Below are positions 1 to 5,160 of a DNA stretch of 5,359 bases, piece by piece. Under the pieces are notes generated by a model that did no database searches, was not told where the DNA came from, and saw only the letters and a list, made by a program, of their open reading frames with translations. The stretch comes from Coriobacteriia bacterium. Lineage in GTDB: Bacteria; Actinomycetota; Coriobacteriia; Anaerosomatales; JAENZW01. The position numbers and the translations under genes are program-made. The DNA lies in NCBI GenBank assembly GCA_029858605.1, contig JAOUET010000132.1, forward strand, positions 1 to 5,359, given 5' to 3'. The number at the start of each line of letters is the position of its first letter. The stretch's first letter is position 1.

Positions 1-731
1 GGATCGAGCGCGACGATCTCCAGGTCCGGCCTCACGAAGGGAAGATCGTTGTTGCCGCCGTCCCAGATGATCAGATCGGCCTCCTTCTCGGCGGCGTGAA
101 CGATGGCCTCGTAGTCGATTCCCGCGAAGACGACCGCACCCATCTCTATGAACTCTTCGTATTCCTCGCGTTCCTCGATGGTGCACCCGTACGTGTCGAG
201 GTCCTCTTGGCTGGCATAGCGCTCCACTCGCATGCGCGAAAGATCCCGGTAGGGCATGGGGTGACGCATGTCCACGGCCTTGATTCCGCGTTCGGCCAGC
301 AGGCGCCACAGATGCTTGCTGATGCTGCTCTTGCCGACACCGGTTCTCACCGCGCAGACGGATATCACGGGCACGGACGACTCGAGCATCGTGCGATCCG
401 GGCCGAGGAGCTGGAAGTCCGCTCCGCAGGCGAGCGCCAGCGAGGCCCGGTGCATGACCTCCTCGTGCGAGATATCGCTGTAGGCGAACACGACCGTGTT
501 GGCCCCGAGGTCGCACGTGAGCGAGCGCAAGTCCTCTTCGGCAAGAATGGGGATGCCCTTGGGATACAGCGGCCCCGCCAGTTCAGCCGGGAAGACGCGC
601 CCATCGATGCCGGGAATCTGATTCGCGGTGAAGGCGATGACTTCTACAGACTCGTCGTCCCGAAAGCACGTCAAGAAGTTGTGGAAGTCACGCCCTGCCG
701 CTCCCATGATGACGACGCGCGTTCTACCCAT
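1..731 (-). CDS. Cyclic 2,3-diphosphoglycerate synthetase-like P-loop protein (N-terminal part, runs off the left edge)
   Basis: The minus frame is open from an ATG at 731 to the window edge, giving 243 codons with no stop. GGAG at 740-737 sits five bases upstream of the ATG. The N-terminus has a nucleotide-binding-like strand (VVIMGAAGRDFHNF, residues 6-19), then the conserved blocks AFTANQIPGIDGR (33-45), ELAGPLYPKGIPI (50-62) and FAYSDISHEEVMH (82-94). A P-loop, RTGVGKSS, lies at 129-136. Further family blocks follow: RHPMPYRDL, TIEEREEYEEF and WDGGNNDLPF. These match the CpgS / COG2403 predicted-GTPase family. Methanothermus CpgS makes cyclic 2,3-diphosphoglycerate from 2,3-bisphosphoglycerate and ATP. 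Family members are about 440-460 residues, so roughly the last 200 are outside the window. Most bacterial homologues are untested, so the reaction is a family-level inference. The gene is divergent from the flavoprotein operon. Confidence 0.86.
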   Translation of the reverse strand, partial: MGRTRVVIMGAAGRDFHNFLTCFRDDESVEVIAFTANQIPGIDGRVFPAELAGPLYPKGIPILAEEDLRSLTCDLGANTVVFAYSDISHEEVMHRASLALACGADFQLLGPDRTMLESSVPVISVCAVRTGVGKSSISKHLWRLLAERGIKAVDMRHPMPYRDLSRMRVERYASQEDLDTYGCTIEEREEYEEFIEMGAVVFAGIDYEAIVHAAEKEADLIIWDGGNNDLPFVRPDLEIVALD

Positions 732-811
732 TAGGTCTCCTCGCTCGCTCAAAGATGGTCCTATCCGTTTTGTTCCCCCCAGGGAAGCTCTCCGAAGCCG
801 TGCGCTTGCGG

Positions 812-817
812 TAGAAT
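812..817 (+). promoter_or_regulatory. Possible -10 element for the flavoprotein-GH1 operon
   Basis: TAGAAT differs from the TATAAT consensus at one position and lies 60 bases upstream of the ATG at 877, in the 145-base divergent gap. No convincing -35 box is present 16-18 bases upstream, so the call is weak. The rest of the 732-876 gap shows only the two ribosome binding sites and a 5-bp palindrome around 773-786. Confidence 0.3.
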
Positions 818-876
818 CGCGGCGACAGGGGCCGGGAGGGTCACGCTGGGCCAGTCAGAGAGCCCGGAGGTCGCTC

Positions 877-1449
877 ATGAAGGTGCTGGGTATCAGTGGT
901 TCCGCTCGCAAGGACGGCAACACCGCACGCCTGATCGAGGAGGCCTTCGGGCCGCTTCGGGAAGCAGGACACGAGTGCGATCTCGTGCAGCTTGCGGACC
1001 GGGCTCTCGAAGGCTGCAGGGCGTGCGGAGCGTGCGGACGCGAGAAGGACCGCCGTTGCCACGGGCGCAATGATTTCGGCAACGAAGCGATCGAGATGAT
1101 GGAAGCCGCGGACGCGATCATCCTCGGCTCGCCCGTATACTTCGCCGACGTATCGTCCAAGATGAAGGCACTGATGGAGCGGACGGGGTACGTCGCAAGG
1201 GCGAACGACAACATGTTTCGGCGCAAGCTCGGCGCCGCCGTCGTCGCCGTCAGGAGAGCTGGGGCCATCCATGCGTTCGACTCGCTCAACCACTTCTTCC
1301 TCATCGGCGAGATGATCGTCGTCGGATCGAGCTACTGGAACATCGGCATCGGACGGAAACCGGGCGAGGTGGAAGCCGACGTGGAGGGCATGTCGACCAT
1401 GCGCGCGTTGGGAGAGAACCTCGCATGGCTCCTCGAGAGGATGGCGTGA
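877..1449 (+). CDS. Flavodoxin-fold NAD(P)H-dependent oxidoreductase, iron-sulfur flavoprotein-like
   Basis: A 190-residue protein of the NADPH-dependent FMN reductase / flavodoxin-like family. The start ATG at 877 is set by GGAGG at 866-870, six bases upstream; the frame is open further upstream but has no such site and no homology. The N-terminal strand and phosphate loop (KVLGISGSARKDGNT, residues 2-16) form the usual FMN phosphate-binding site, and LGSPVYFADVSSKMKAL is the typical second flavin-contacting block. Between them is GCRACGACG followed by C61, that is C47-X2-C50-X2-C53-X7-C61. This is the compact spacing by which archaeal iron-sulfur flavoprotein (Isf) ligates a [4Fe-4S] cluster, so an FMN plus 4Fe-4S electron carrier is plausible. 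Many family members keep only part of this motif, so the cluster is inferred. It is the first gene of an apparent operon: its TGA overlaps the GTG start of the glycosidase. The electron donor and acceptor cannot be told from sequence. Confidence 0.88.
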   Translation: MKVLGISGSARKDGNTARLIEEAFGPLREAGHECDLVQLADRALEGCRACGACGREKDRRCHGRNDFGNEAIEMMEAADAIILGSPVYFADVSSKMKALMERTGYVARANDNMFRRKLGAAVVAVRRAGAIHAFDSLNHFFLIGEMIVVGSSYWNIGIGRKPGEVEADVEGMSTMRALGENLAWLLERMA

Positions 1450-2675
1450 CCGAACTCCTTCGCTTTCCGGACGACTTCCTTTGGGGAAGCGGTATCTCGG
1501 CGCACCAGTGCGAGGGCGGGAACCGCCACAACGACTGGTGGGCGTTCGAGGAGCAGGGCAAGGTCGCTGGGGGCGAGAGATCCGGAGACGCTTGCGACCA
1601 CTACACCCGCTATGCAGAGGACTTCAGGCTTGCTGCGAGGCTCGGCCACGCGGTGGTCAAGATATCCGTCGAATGGTCGAGGATCGAGAGGGAGCCGGGC
1701 GTCTTCGACGAGGGCGAGCTGGTCCACTACGAAGACGTAGTGCGGACCATGTGCGATCTCGGGTTGCGACCCATAGTCGCGCTACATCACTTCACGAACC
1801 CCTTGTGGCTCGAAGAGCACGGTTGGTGGGAGGGCGCGCGAACACCCGAGCTCTTCGCTCGTTTCGTGCGCGTGGTGGCCGAGCGTCTCGGGCCGTGGGT
1901 CGATACCTGGATCACCATCAACGAGCCGATGCTCGTGGTCAGTGCGGGCTACAAGTGGGGCTTCTGGCCTCCCGAACGCCGCGGGTGGCTGTCTGCGAGG
2001 CGCGCGGCGCGGAACCTCGTGCGCGCACACAACCTCGCCTACGACGCGGTGCACGACGTGGCCGGGATCTGTCGGGTCGGCCCGGCCGTGAACGTGACCG
2101 CGCTCAGGCCGCCCGGAAGGCCGACGATCGCGGACCGCGTGCTCGCGAGCCCGCTCGACTGGCTGGCCAACTACTACTTCATGGATCGCGTGCGCGAGCG
2201 AGCAGACTTCATCGGCGTCCAGTACTACAGCCGGGCGACCGTGCAGCAGCTTCTCGCGGGTGACCCGCTCGCGGTGCCGAAGAGCGCGAGACGTCTGCCG
2301 CGAAGCGATCTGGGCTGGGAGATCTACCCGAAAGGCATCTACTACACCGTGCGCAGCATGTGGCGCCGGTTCGGGCTGCCGATCATCGTGACCGAGAACG
2401 GCATCGCCGACGCCGAGGACTGCAAGCGCGCGGACTTCATCAAGGACCACCTCGCTTGGCTGCACCGGGCGATTGGGGAGGGCGCGGACGTGAGGGGCTA
2501 CCTACACTGGGCTCTGCTCGACAACTTCGAGTGGCGCGAGGGGTTCGCTCCCAGATTCGGACTCGTAGCCGTCGACTACGAGACGCAGGAACGCGTGGTT
2601 CGCGACAGCGCACGGCTCTTCGCTCGGATCTGCCGAGACAACGCCGTGCCGGTTCCGGCGAAGGATGTCGTATGA
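1446..2675 (+). CDS. Glycoside hydrolase family 1 beta-glycosidase
   Basis: A 409-residue GH1 (beta/alpha)8-barrel retaining beta-glycosidase, a little shorter than the usual 440-480 residues. The N-terminus FPDDFLWGSGISAHQCEG (residues 7-24) is the family's opening motif, with the -1 subsite glutamine at 21. HHF at 114-116 supplies the substrate-binding histidine. TINEP (157-161) contains the acid/base E160, and IIVTENG (313-319) contains the nucleophile E317. LDNFEWREGFAPRFGL (358-373) contains the E362-W363 sugar-contact pair. No signal peptide is seen, so the enzyme is probably cytoplasmic and acts on imported or internal glucosides or galactosides; specificity cannot be assigned. I chose GTG at 1446, behind GAGAGGA at 1435-1441, because it puts the family motif at the right distance from the N-terminus. 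An in-frame ATG at 1425 would add seven residues and lacks a site. The GTG overlaps the flavoprotein TGA as GTGA, indicating translational coupling. Confidence 0.95.
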   Translation: MTELLRFPDDFLWGSGISAHQCEGGNRHNDWWAFEEQGKVAGGERSGDACDHYTRYAEDFRLAARLGHAVVKISVEWSRIEREPGVFDEGELVHYEDVVRTMCDLGLRPIVALHHFTNPLWLEEHGWWEGARTPELFARFVRVVAERLGPWVDTWITINEPMLVVSAGYKWGFWPPERRGWLSARRAARNLVRAHNLAYDAVHDVAGICRVGPAVNVTALRPPGRPTIADRVLASPLDWLANYYFMDRVRERADFIGVQYYSRATVQQLLAGDPLAVPKSARRLPRSDLGWEIYPKGIYYTVRSMWRRFGLPIIVTENGIADAEDCKRADFIKDHLAWLHRAIGEGADVRGYLHWALLDNFEWREGFAPRFGLVAVDYETQERVVRDSARLFARICRDNAVPVPAKDVV

Positions 2676-2697
2676 TACGGGCTCGGGAGGACTGAGT

Positions 2698-3000
2698 ATG
2701 AGCGACATGATTCTCTTCGCGGCAGCGGCAGTAGTGGGTGCGAGCGTCGGCTTCGGCGGAGGATACGCCATCGGCGCGCGAATCCGGGCACGGTCGTCTT
2801 GGGTCTACTGGCTTGCGAATGTGGTCGCGCTCCTCATGGGAGTGGGGATCGGTTTCCTCGGCCTGTGGTCGCGTCAAATGTGGCTGTTCATCGCAGCGGT
2901 CGCCCTCATGGGCGGCGTCTTCAGCGGCATCAAGTACGGATACGCGCGCGTCGTTGCCCCTTGGGACATGCCGAAGGTCGCCGAGGAGCCCGACGACTAG
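2698..3000 (+). CDS. Small three-helix membrane protein of unknown function
   Basis: A 100-residue protein I do not recognise. The ATG at 2698 follows GGGAGG (2685-2690) by seven bases; an in-frame ATG at 2665 lies inside the glycosidase and lacks a site. Three hydrophobic segments are visible: about residues 4-27, glycine-rich (GASVGFGGGYAIGA), 35-57 and 61-78. Loop residues R28, R30 and R32 lie between the first two helices, and the tail is acidic (AEEPDD). The cluster of arginines after helix 1 suggests a cytoplasmic loop there, hence N-terminus outside, with the C-tail also outside; this is a weak positive-inside inference. It lies 22 bases after the GH1 stop and is probably the third gene of that operon. 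Its TAG stop shares a CTAG with the stop of the convergent selenoprotein gene, so no terminator fits between them. Confidence 0.72.
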   Translation: MSDMILFAAAAVVGASVGFGGGYAIGARIRARSSWVYWLANVVALLMGVGIGFLGLWSRQMWLFIAAVALMGGVFSGIKYGYARVVAPWDMPKVAEEPDD

Positions 3001-3785
3001 AGGCCGAGGAGCTCGACTAGGCGGTCCGGTCGGAAATCGACACACACCTCGCCGCCGATCTCGAACGTCGGCGTATGAAGGTCGCCATTGTTGTGCTCGG
3101 CGGCCCTCTCCCTTGCGGATTTGTCGGTCGAGACGTCGACCTCCACGTAGTTGACTCCGTGCTCGTGAAGCCAAGCGCGTGCGCGTCTGCAGTCCGGGCA
3201 CCAGGGCGTGCAGTACATCACGACGCCGCTCGATGAGGTGGCGGCCGTCTCAGACGGCGCGGGCACCTCGGCGGACTCCGCCGCGGCCTTCGCCGATTCT
3301 TCGGCTGCGGCGGCGAGTTCGGGCTCGAGTTTCGCGAGTTCGCCGAAGAGAACCTCGTTGTCTGGCTGGTCCTCGATATCGTGCACGTCCACGTAGCGCA
3401 CCACGCCCTCTCGGTCGATGAGAAAGATGGCGCGCTCGGAGTGTCCGTCGTCGCTACGGAAGACGCCGAACTTGGTGGCGGCCTCACCGTGAGGCCAGAA
3501 ATCCGAGAGCATGGGGTATGTGATTCCACCGATGCTCTCAGCCCATGCCTTCAGGCACGGGACGTGATCGACGCTTACACCCACGACCTGGGTGTCTAGG
3601 GCCTCGAACCTGGCCAGGGATGCCTGGTACGAGGGAATCTGGCTCCCTCAAACCGGCGTCCATGCAAGCGGGAAGAAGGCGATCACCACGTTCTTCCCCC
3701 GCGCCTGAACAAGGCGCCAGGTCGTGTCCAGGTGGCTGGGTAGTTCTATGTCGGGCGCGACGTCGCCCACGCGAGGGGTGTCCAC
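2997..3785 (-). CDS. Selenocysteine-containing peroxiredoxin-glutaredoxin fusion (TGA at 3650-3648 read as Sec46)
   Basis: The reading is 262 codons from GTG at 3785 to TAG at 2999-2997, interrupted only by an in-frame TGA at codon 46. AAGGAG at 3796-3791, five bases before the GTG, sets the start. Residues 1-155 are an AhpC/TSA peroxiredoxin: VGDVAPDIELP (6-16), then VIAFFPLAWTPV (34-45) directly before the TGA. Homologues have the peroxidatic Cys there (P-x-x-x-T-x-x-C). After the TGA the same frame continues with the family blocks GSQIPSYQASLARFEALD, VSVDHVPCLKAWAES with C77, and RAIFLIDREG with the conserved Arg118. Residues about 155-186 are an Ala/Glu/Ser-rich linker. Residues 187-262 form a glutaredoxin-like domain: VVMYCTPWCPDC, active site C196-P-D-C199, and cis-proline motif TPTF (238-241). 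The expected role is reduction of peroxides by the selenolate, with the fused domain probably regenerating it. Sec incorporation is inferred from the TGA replacing exactly the catalytic Cys; a sequencing error or true nonsense mutation is the alternative. No promoter is evident upstream. Confidence 0.9.
3602..3634 (-). promoter_or_regulatory. Candidate bacterial SECIS hairpin downstream of the Sec codon
   Basis: Read on the minus strand, bases 17-49 counted from the T of the TGA fold into a 13-position stem. The arms are CCTCGTACCAGGC and GCCAGGTTCGAGG, with 11 Watson-Crick pairs, a U-U and an A-A mismatch, and a 7-base loop (AUCCCUG, at 3621-3615). The loop begins 26 bases after the TGA, within the roughly 16-37 base range described for bacterial SECIS elements. 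The usual G among the first two loop bases is missing in this fold. It appears if the upper stem re-pairs as CCA/TGG, giving the loop GGCAUCCC. A competing 6-bp hairpin (GAGGGA/TCCCTC, 3649-3631) begins inside the TGA itself. The fold was worked out by eye, so the exact active structure is uncertain. Confidence 0.5.
3648..3650 (-). other. In-frame TGA recoded as selenocysteine
   Basis: The TGA occupies the peroxidatic position of the peroxiredoxin, after T43-P44-V45. Both flanking coding segments are in the same frame and both carry conserved family sequence, so the domain is complete only if the codon is read through. The gene's real stop is TAG, which avoids confusion with the recoded TGA. 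Confidence 0.88.
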
Positions 3786-3809
3786 GACGACTCCTTGTCT
3801 TCGGCTGTC

Positions 3810-3831
3810 GGCTCCCTCACGCGCGGGAGCC
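3810..3831 (-). repeat. Inverted repeat in the selenoprotein leader
   Basis: A perfect 7-bp inverted repeat (GGCTCCC / GGGAGCC) with an 8-base spacer lies 13 bases upstream of the AAGGAG ribosome binding site of the selenoprotein gene. On the minus strand it would form a leader hairpin. No T-run follows, so it is not an obvious terminator. Right before it on the minus strand is a second AAGGAGG (3837-3831) that overlaps one arm. It could be an operator, an mRNA-stability element or chance in GC-rich DNA. Confidence 0.4.
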
Positions 3832-3948
3832 CTCCTTCTGACCTCGTTGTTCCCCACAAGGGGCGCCGGTACGCACGAGGGCGCGTGCTGTCGGGCGCGT
3901 GAGTGCCGTACGACGGACTCGCCGACGGGCGCGTCGCCGAAGAAGCGA

Positions 3949-3977
3949 GCGCCGGAGCGCGATTGCCGCTCCGGCGC
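3949..3977 (-). terminator. Rho-independent-type terminator of the lipoprotein gene
   Basis: A perfect 11-bp GC-rich inverted repeat (GCGCCGGAGCG / CGCTCCGGCGC) with a 7-base loop starts 26 bases past the lipoprotein stop. On the minus strand it is followed by a modestly T-rich stretch (TCGCTTCTT) rather than a full U-tract, as is common in high-GC bacteria. It separates the lipoprotein transcript from the selenoprotein gene downstream. Confidence 0.72.
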
Positions 3978-4003
3978 GTCGGTGAGATCGGGTTGCGTGC
4001 CGC

Positions 4004-4984
4004 CTACTGCTCCTGCGCGGCCTCTTGCCACCTCTGCACGAAGCCGAACACGCGAGACAGCTTGAAGTTGGCGAACCACGCGTTGAGATGCATGACGTTG
4101 CCGTCCCGGTCCACCAGGACCCAGTGCGGTAGATCCACACTGATCACGGAGCCCAGTCCGAAGTACGGGATGTCGAAGCGCTGGACCAGCTGCATCGCCT
4201 CGGACGGATCCGTGGACCAGTCAACGAGCGTGAACGACACGTCTCCGTAGGTGTCGCGTATCGCATCCATCTGTTCGTTGAGGTCGAGCGCGTCCTGGTA
4301 TGTGGTCGTGCCACCCGCCGTTTCGTACCCATACGGCGGTTTCGTCGCACTCGTGTAGATGTAGTAGACCTCGCACGGGACCGTCCTGGTCGGAGGATCC
4401 TCGCCTTCGAACTTGCCGTTCCACCCGGCGTGACCCGACGCGAGGTAGTACACGTCGGTGAAGCCCTCGCGGGCGAGGTAGCCCGCCGCCGACACGGACT
4501 TGGCCTCGGTACGGCTCGTTATGAGGATGGGGGAGGTCTCTGTCCAGCCGGCACTCTTCGAATCGAGATCCTTGAGGGGCACGCTCGAGGCGCCCTTGAT
4601 GTGTTCCTGCTTGAACTGAGAAGCGGTGTCCACGCAGATGACGCGGGCCTTCTTCTTGATGATGCTGTCGGCAGCCTCGTCGTCGACGGGCTTTGGCGGC
4701 GCTACGCCGGACGGCGTGATGACGTCCGCCTCTTCGGCCTGGGTGGCAGCGTCGGAATCGGCCGCGGACTCATCGCCGGCAGCCTCGGTTGCGGCAGTGC
4801 CTGTGGCTTCCGCGGTGCCGGTGGCTTCCGGCGTCGCCGGGGGTGCAGTCTTCGTGGTGGTAGACGTCTCCCCGTCGAGCAGGCCGCAGCCGGTCAAGCC
4901 GACTATCGAGACTATCAGAGCGGTCACGAGGCATGCTACGGCGAGCGCGCGCGTTGGACGCGCGCCGGTGCTACGAGACCTCAT
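4004..4984 (-). CDS. Lipoprotein with degenerate rhodanese-like and thioredoxin-like domains
   Basis: A 326-residue exported lipoprotein. The ATG at 4984 follows GGAGGAGG by four bases; an upstream in-frame ATG at 5044 overlaps the promoter and is rejected. Residues 1-32 are a lipoprotein signal peptide: RSRSTGARPTR, then a hydrophobic core at 13-29, ending in lipobox LTGC with lipidated C33. Residues 36-100 are a Thr/Ala/Glu-rich low-complexity tether. Residues about 112-190 look like a rhodanese domain (VICVDTASQFKQEHIKGA; YYLASGHAGWNGKFE). The active loop reads ILITSRTEAKS, with Ser157 (AGC) where active enzymes have Cys. Residues about 203-326 resemble a thioredoxin/TlpA-like fold (VYYIYTSATKPP; FTLVDWSTDP; PHWVLVDRDGNV) but have no CXXC, only C204. 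Sulfurtransferase and disulfide activity are therefore unlikely; a binding or structural role at the cell surface is inferred. It has its own promoter and terminator. Confidence 0.88.
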   Translation of the reverse strand: MRSRSTGARPTRALAVACLVTALIVSIVGLTGCGLLDGETSTTTKTAPPATPEATGTAEATGTAATEAAGDESAADSDAATQAEEADVITPSGVAPPKPVDDEAADSIIKKKARVICVDTASQFKQEHIKGASSVPLKDLDSKSAGWTETSPILITSRTEAKSVSAAGYLAREGFTDVYYLASGHAGWNGKFEGEDPPTRTVPCEVYYIYTSATKPPYGYETAGGTTTYQDALDLNEQMDAIRDTYGDVSFTLVDWSTDPSEAMQLVQRFDIPYFGLGSVISVDLPHWVLVDRDGNVMHLNAWFANFKLSRVFGFVQRWQEAAQEQ

Positions 4985-5015
4985 GAGACCTCCTCCCTTT
5001 GCGTTTCCGCACGTC

Positions 5016-5044
5016 ATTGTACAGGTATCGGCACGGTTTGGCAC
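5016..5044 (-). promoter_or_regulatory. Sigma-A type promoter of the lipoprotein gene
   Basis: On the minus strand, -10 TACAAT (5021-5016, five of six consensus bases) is separated by 17 bases from a -35 GTGCCA (5044-5039, four of six). Transcription would start near 5009, leaving a leader of about 25 bases that holds little more than the GGAGGAGG site. This supports ATG 4984 as the start. Confidence 0.62.
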
Positions 5045-5054
5045 ATGGTTTACC

Positions 5055-5078
5055 GACTGCCGACGAAGCGTCGTAGTC
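5055..5078. repeat. Imperfect inverted repeat in the divergent lipoprotein/NYN intergenic region
   Basis: GACT-gc-CGACG-aag-CGTCG-t-AGTC is a nine-pair inverted repeat with a small asymmetric bulge, lying 10 bases upstream of the -35 box of the lipoprotein promoter. Its placement suits an operator controlling the divergent pair, or a leader hairpin for the NYN gene. No matching second copy was seen in the window, so chance is possible. The rest of the 176-base gap (4985-5160) shows no convincing promoter for the NYN gene. Confidence 0.35.
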
Positions 5079-5160
5079 CCGAGGATGCCTGTGTGTCATG
5101 ATGTTTCGGGGCGCGAGACCGCTCCTTAGGGACGCGATCGTGGACGGAGGAACGTCGCAC

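Noticed and set aside
96..734. Long plus-strand open frame (212 codons) at the left edge
   Set aside because: It is antisense to the CpgS-like gene, whose minus-strand translation shows clear family motifs throughout. The plus frame has no ribosome binding site and no recognisable domain.
773..786. Small palindrome TTCCC-CCCA-GGGAA in the divergent gap
   Set aside because: Five pairs in a run of Cs and Gs are expected by chance in GC-rich DNA, and no promoter is aligned with it.
628..876. Upstream extension of the flavoprotein by 83 codons
   Set aside because: The extension overlaps the start of the divergent gene, looks non-coding, and the true ATG at 877 has a GGAGG six bases upstream followed directly by the flavin phosphate-loop motif.
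1782..2465. Minus-strand open frame of 227 codons inside the glycosidase
   Set aside because: It is a GC-rich shadow of the GH1 gene; the plus strand carries both catalytic glutamate motifs and full-length family similarity.
2440..3201. Minus-strand open frame of 253 codons across the GH1, membrane-protein and glutaredoxin regions
   Set aside because: It is very rich in Arg and Pro, shows no motif, and overlaps three better-supported genes in other frames.
2997..3584. Separate 195-residue gene starting at GTG 3584
   Set aside because: It would begin in the middle of the peroxiredoxin domain without a ribosome binding site. The N-terminal half is in the same frame upstream, interrupted only by the TGA at the catalytic position.
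2997..3785. Peroxiredoxin as a frameshifted or nonsense-broken pseudogene
   Set aside because: There is no frameshift, both halves are well conserved, and the single in-frame stop is a TGA precisely at the catalytic Cys position, which selenocysteine explains better.
3852..3863. CCCC-ACAA-GGGG palindrome upstream of the selenoprotein gene
   Set aside because: Only four pairs, with no T-run and no promoter context; too short to call.
4430..5101. Plus-strand open frame of 223 codons opposite the lipoprotein
   Set aside because: It is a shadow of the lipoprotein gene, Gly/Arg-rich, without domain signature; the minus strand has signal peptide, lipobox, promoter and terminator.
5085..5115. Promoter for the NYN gene (CATGAT as a -10)
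   Set aside because: No matching -35 box at a suitable distance, and the -10 match is poor; not distinguishable from background.
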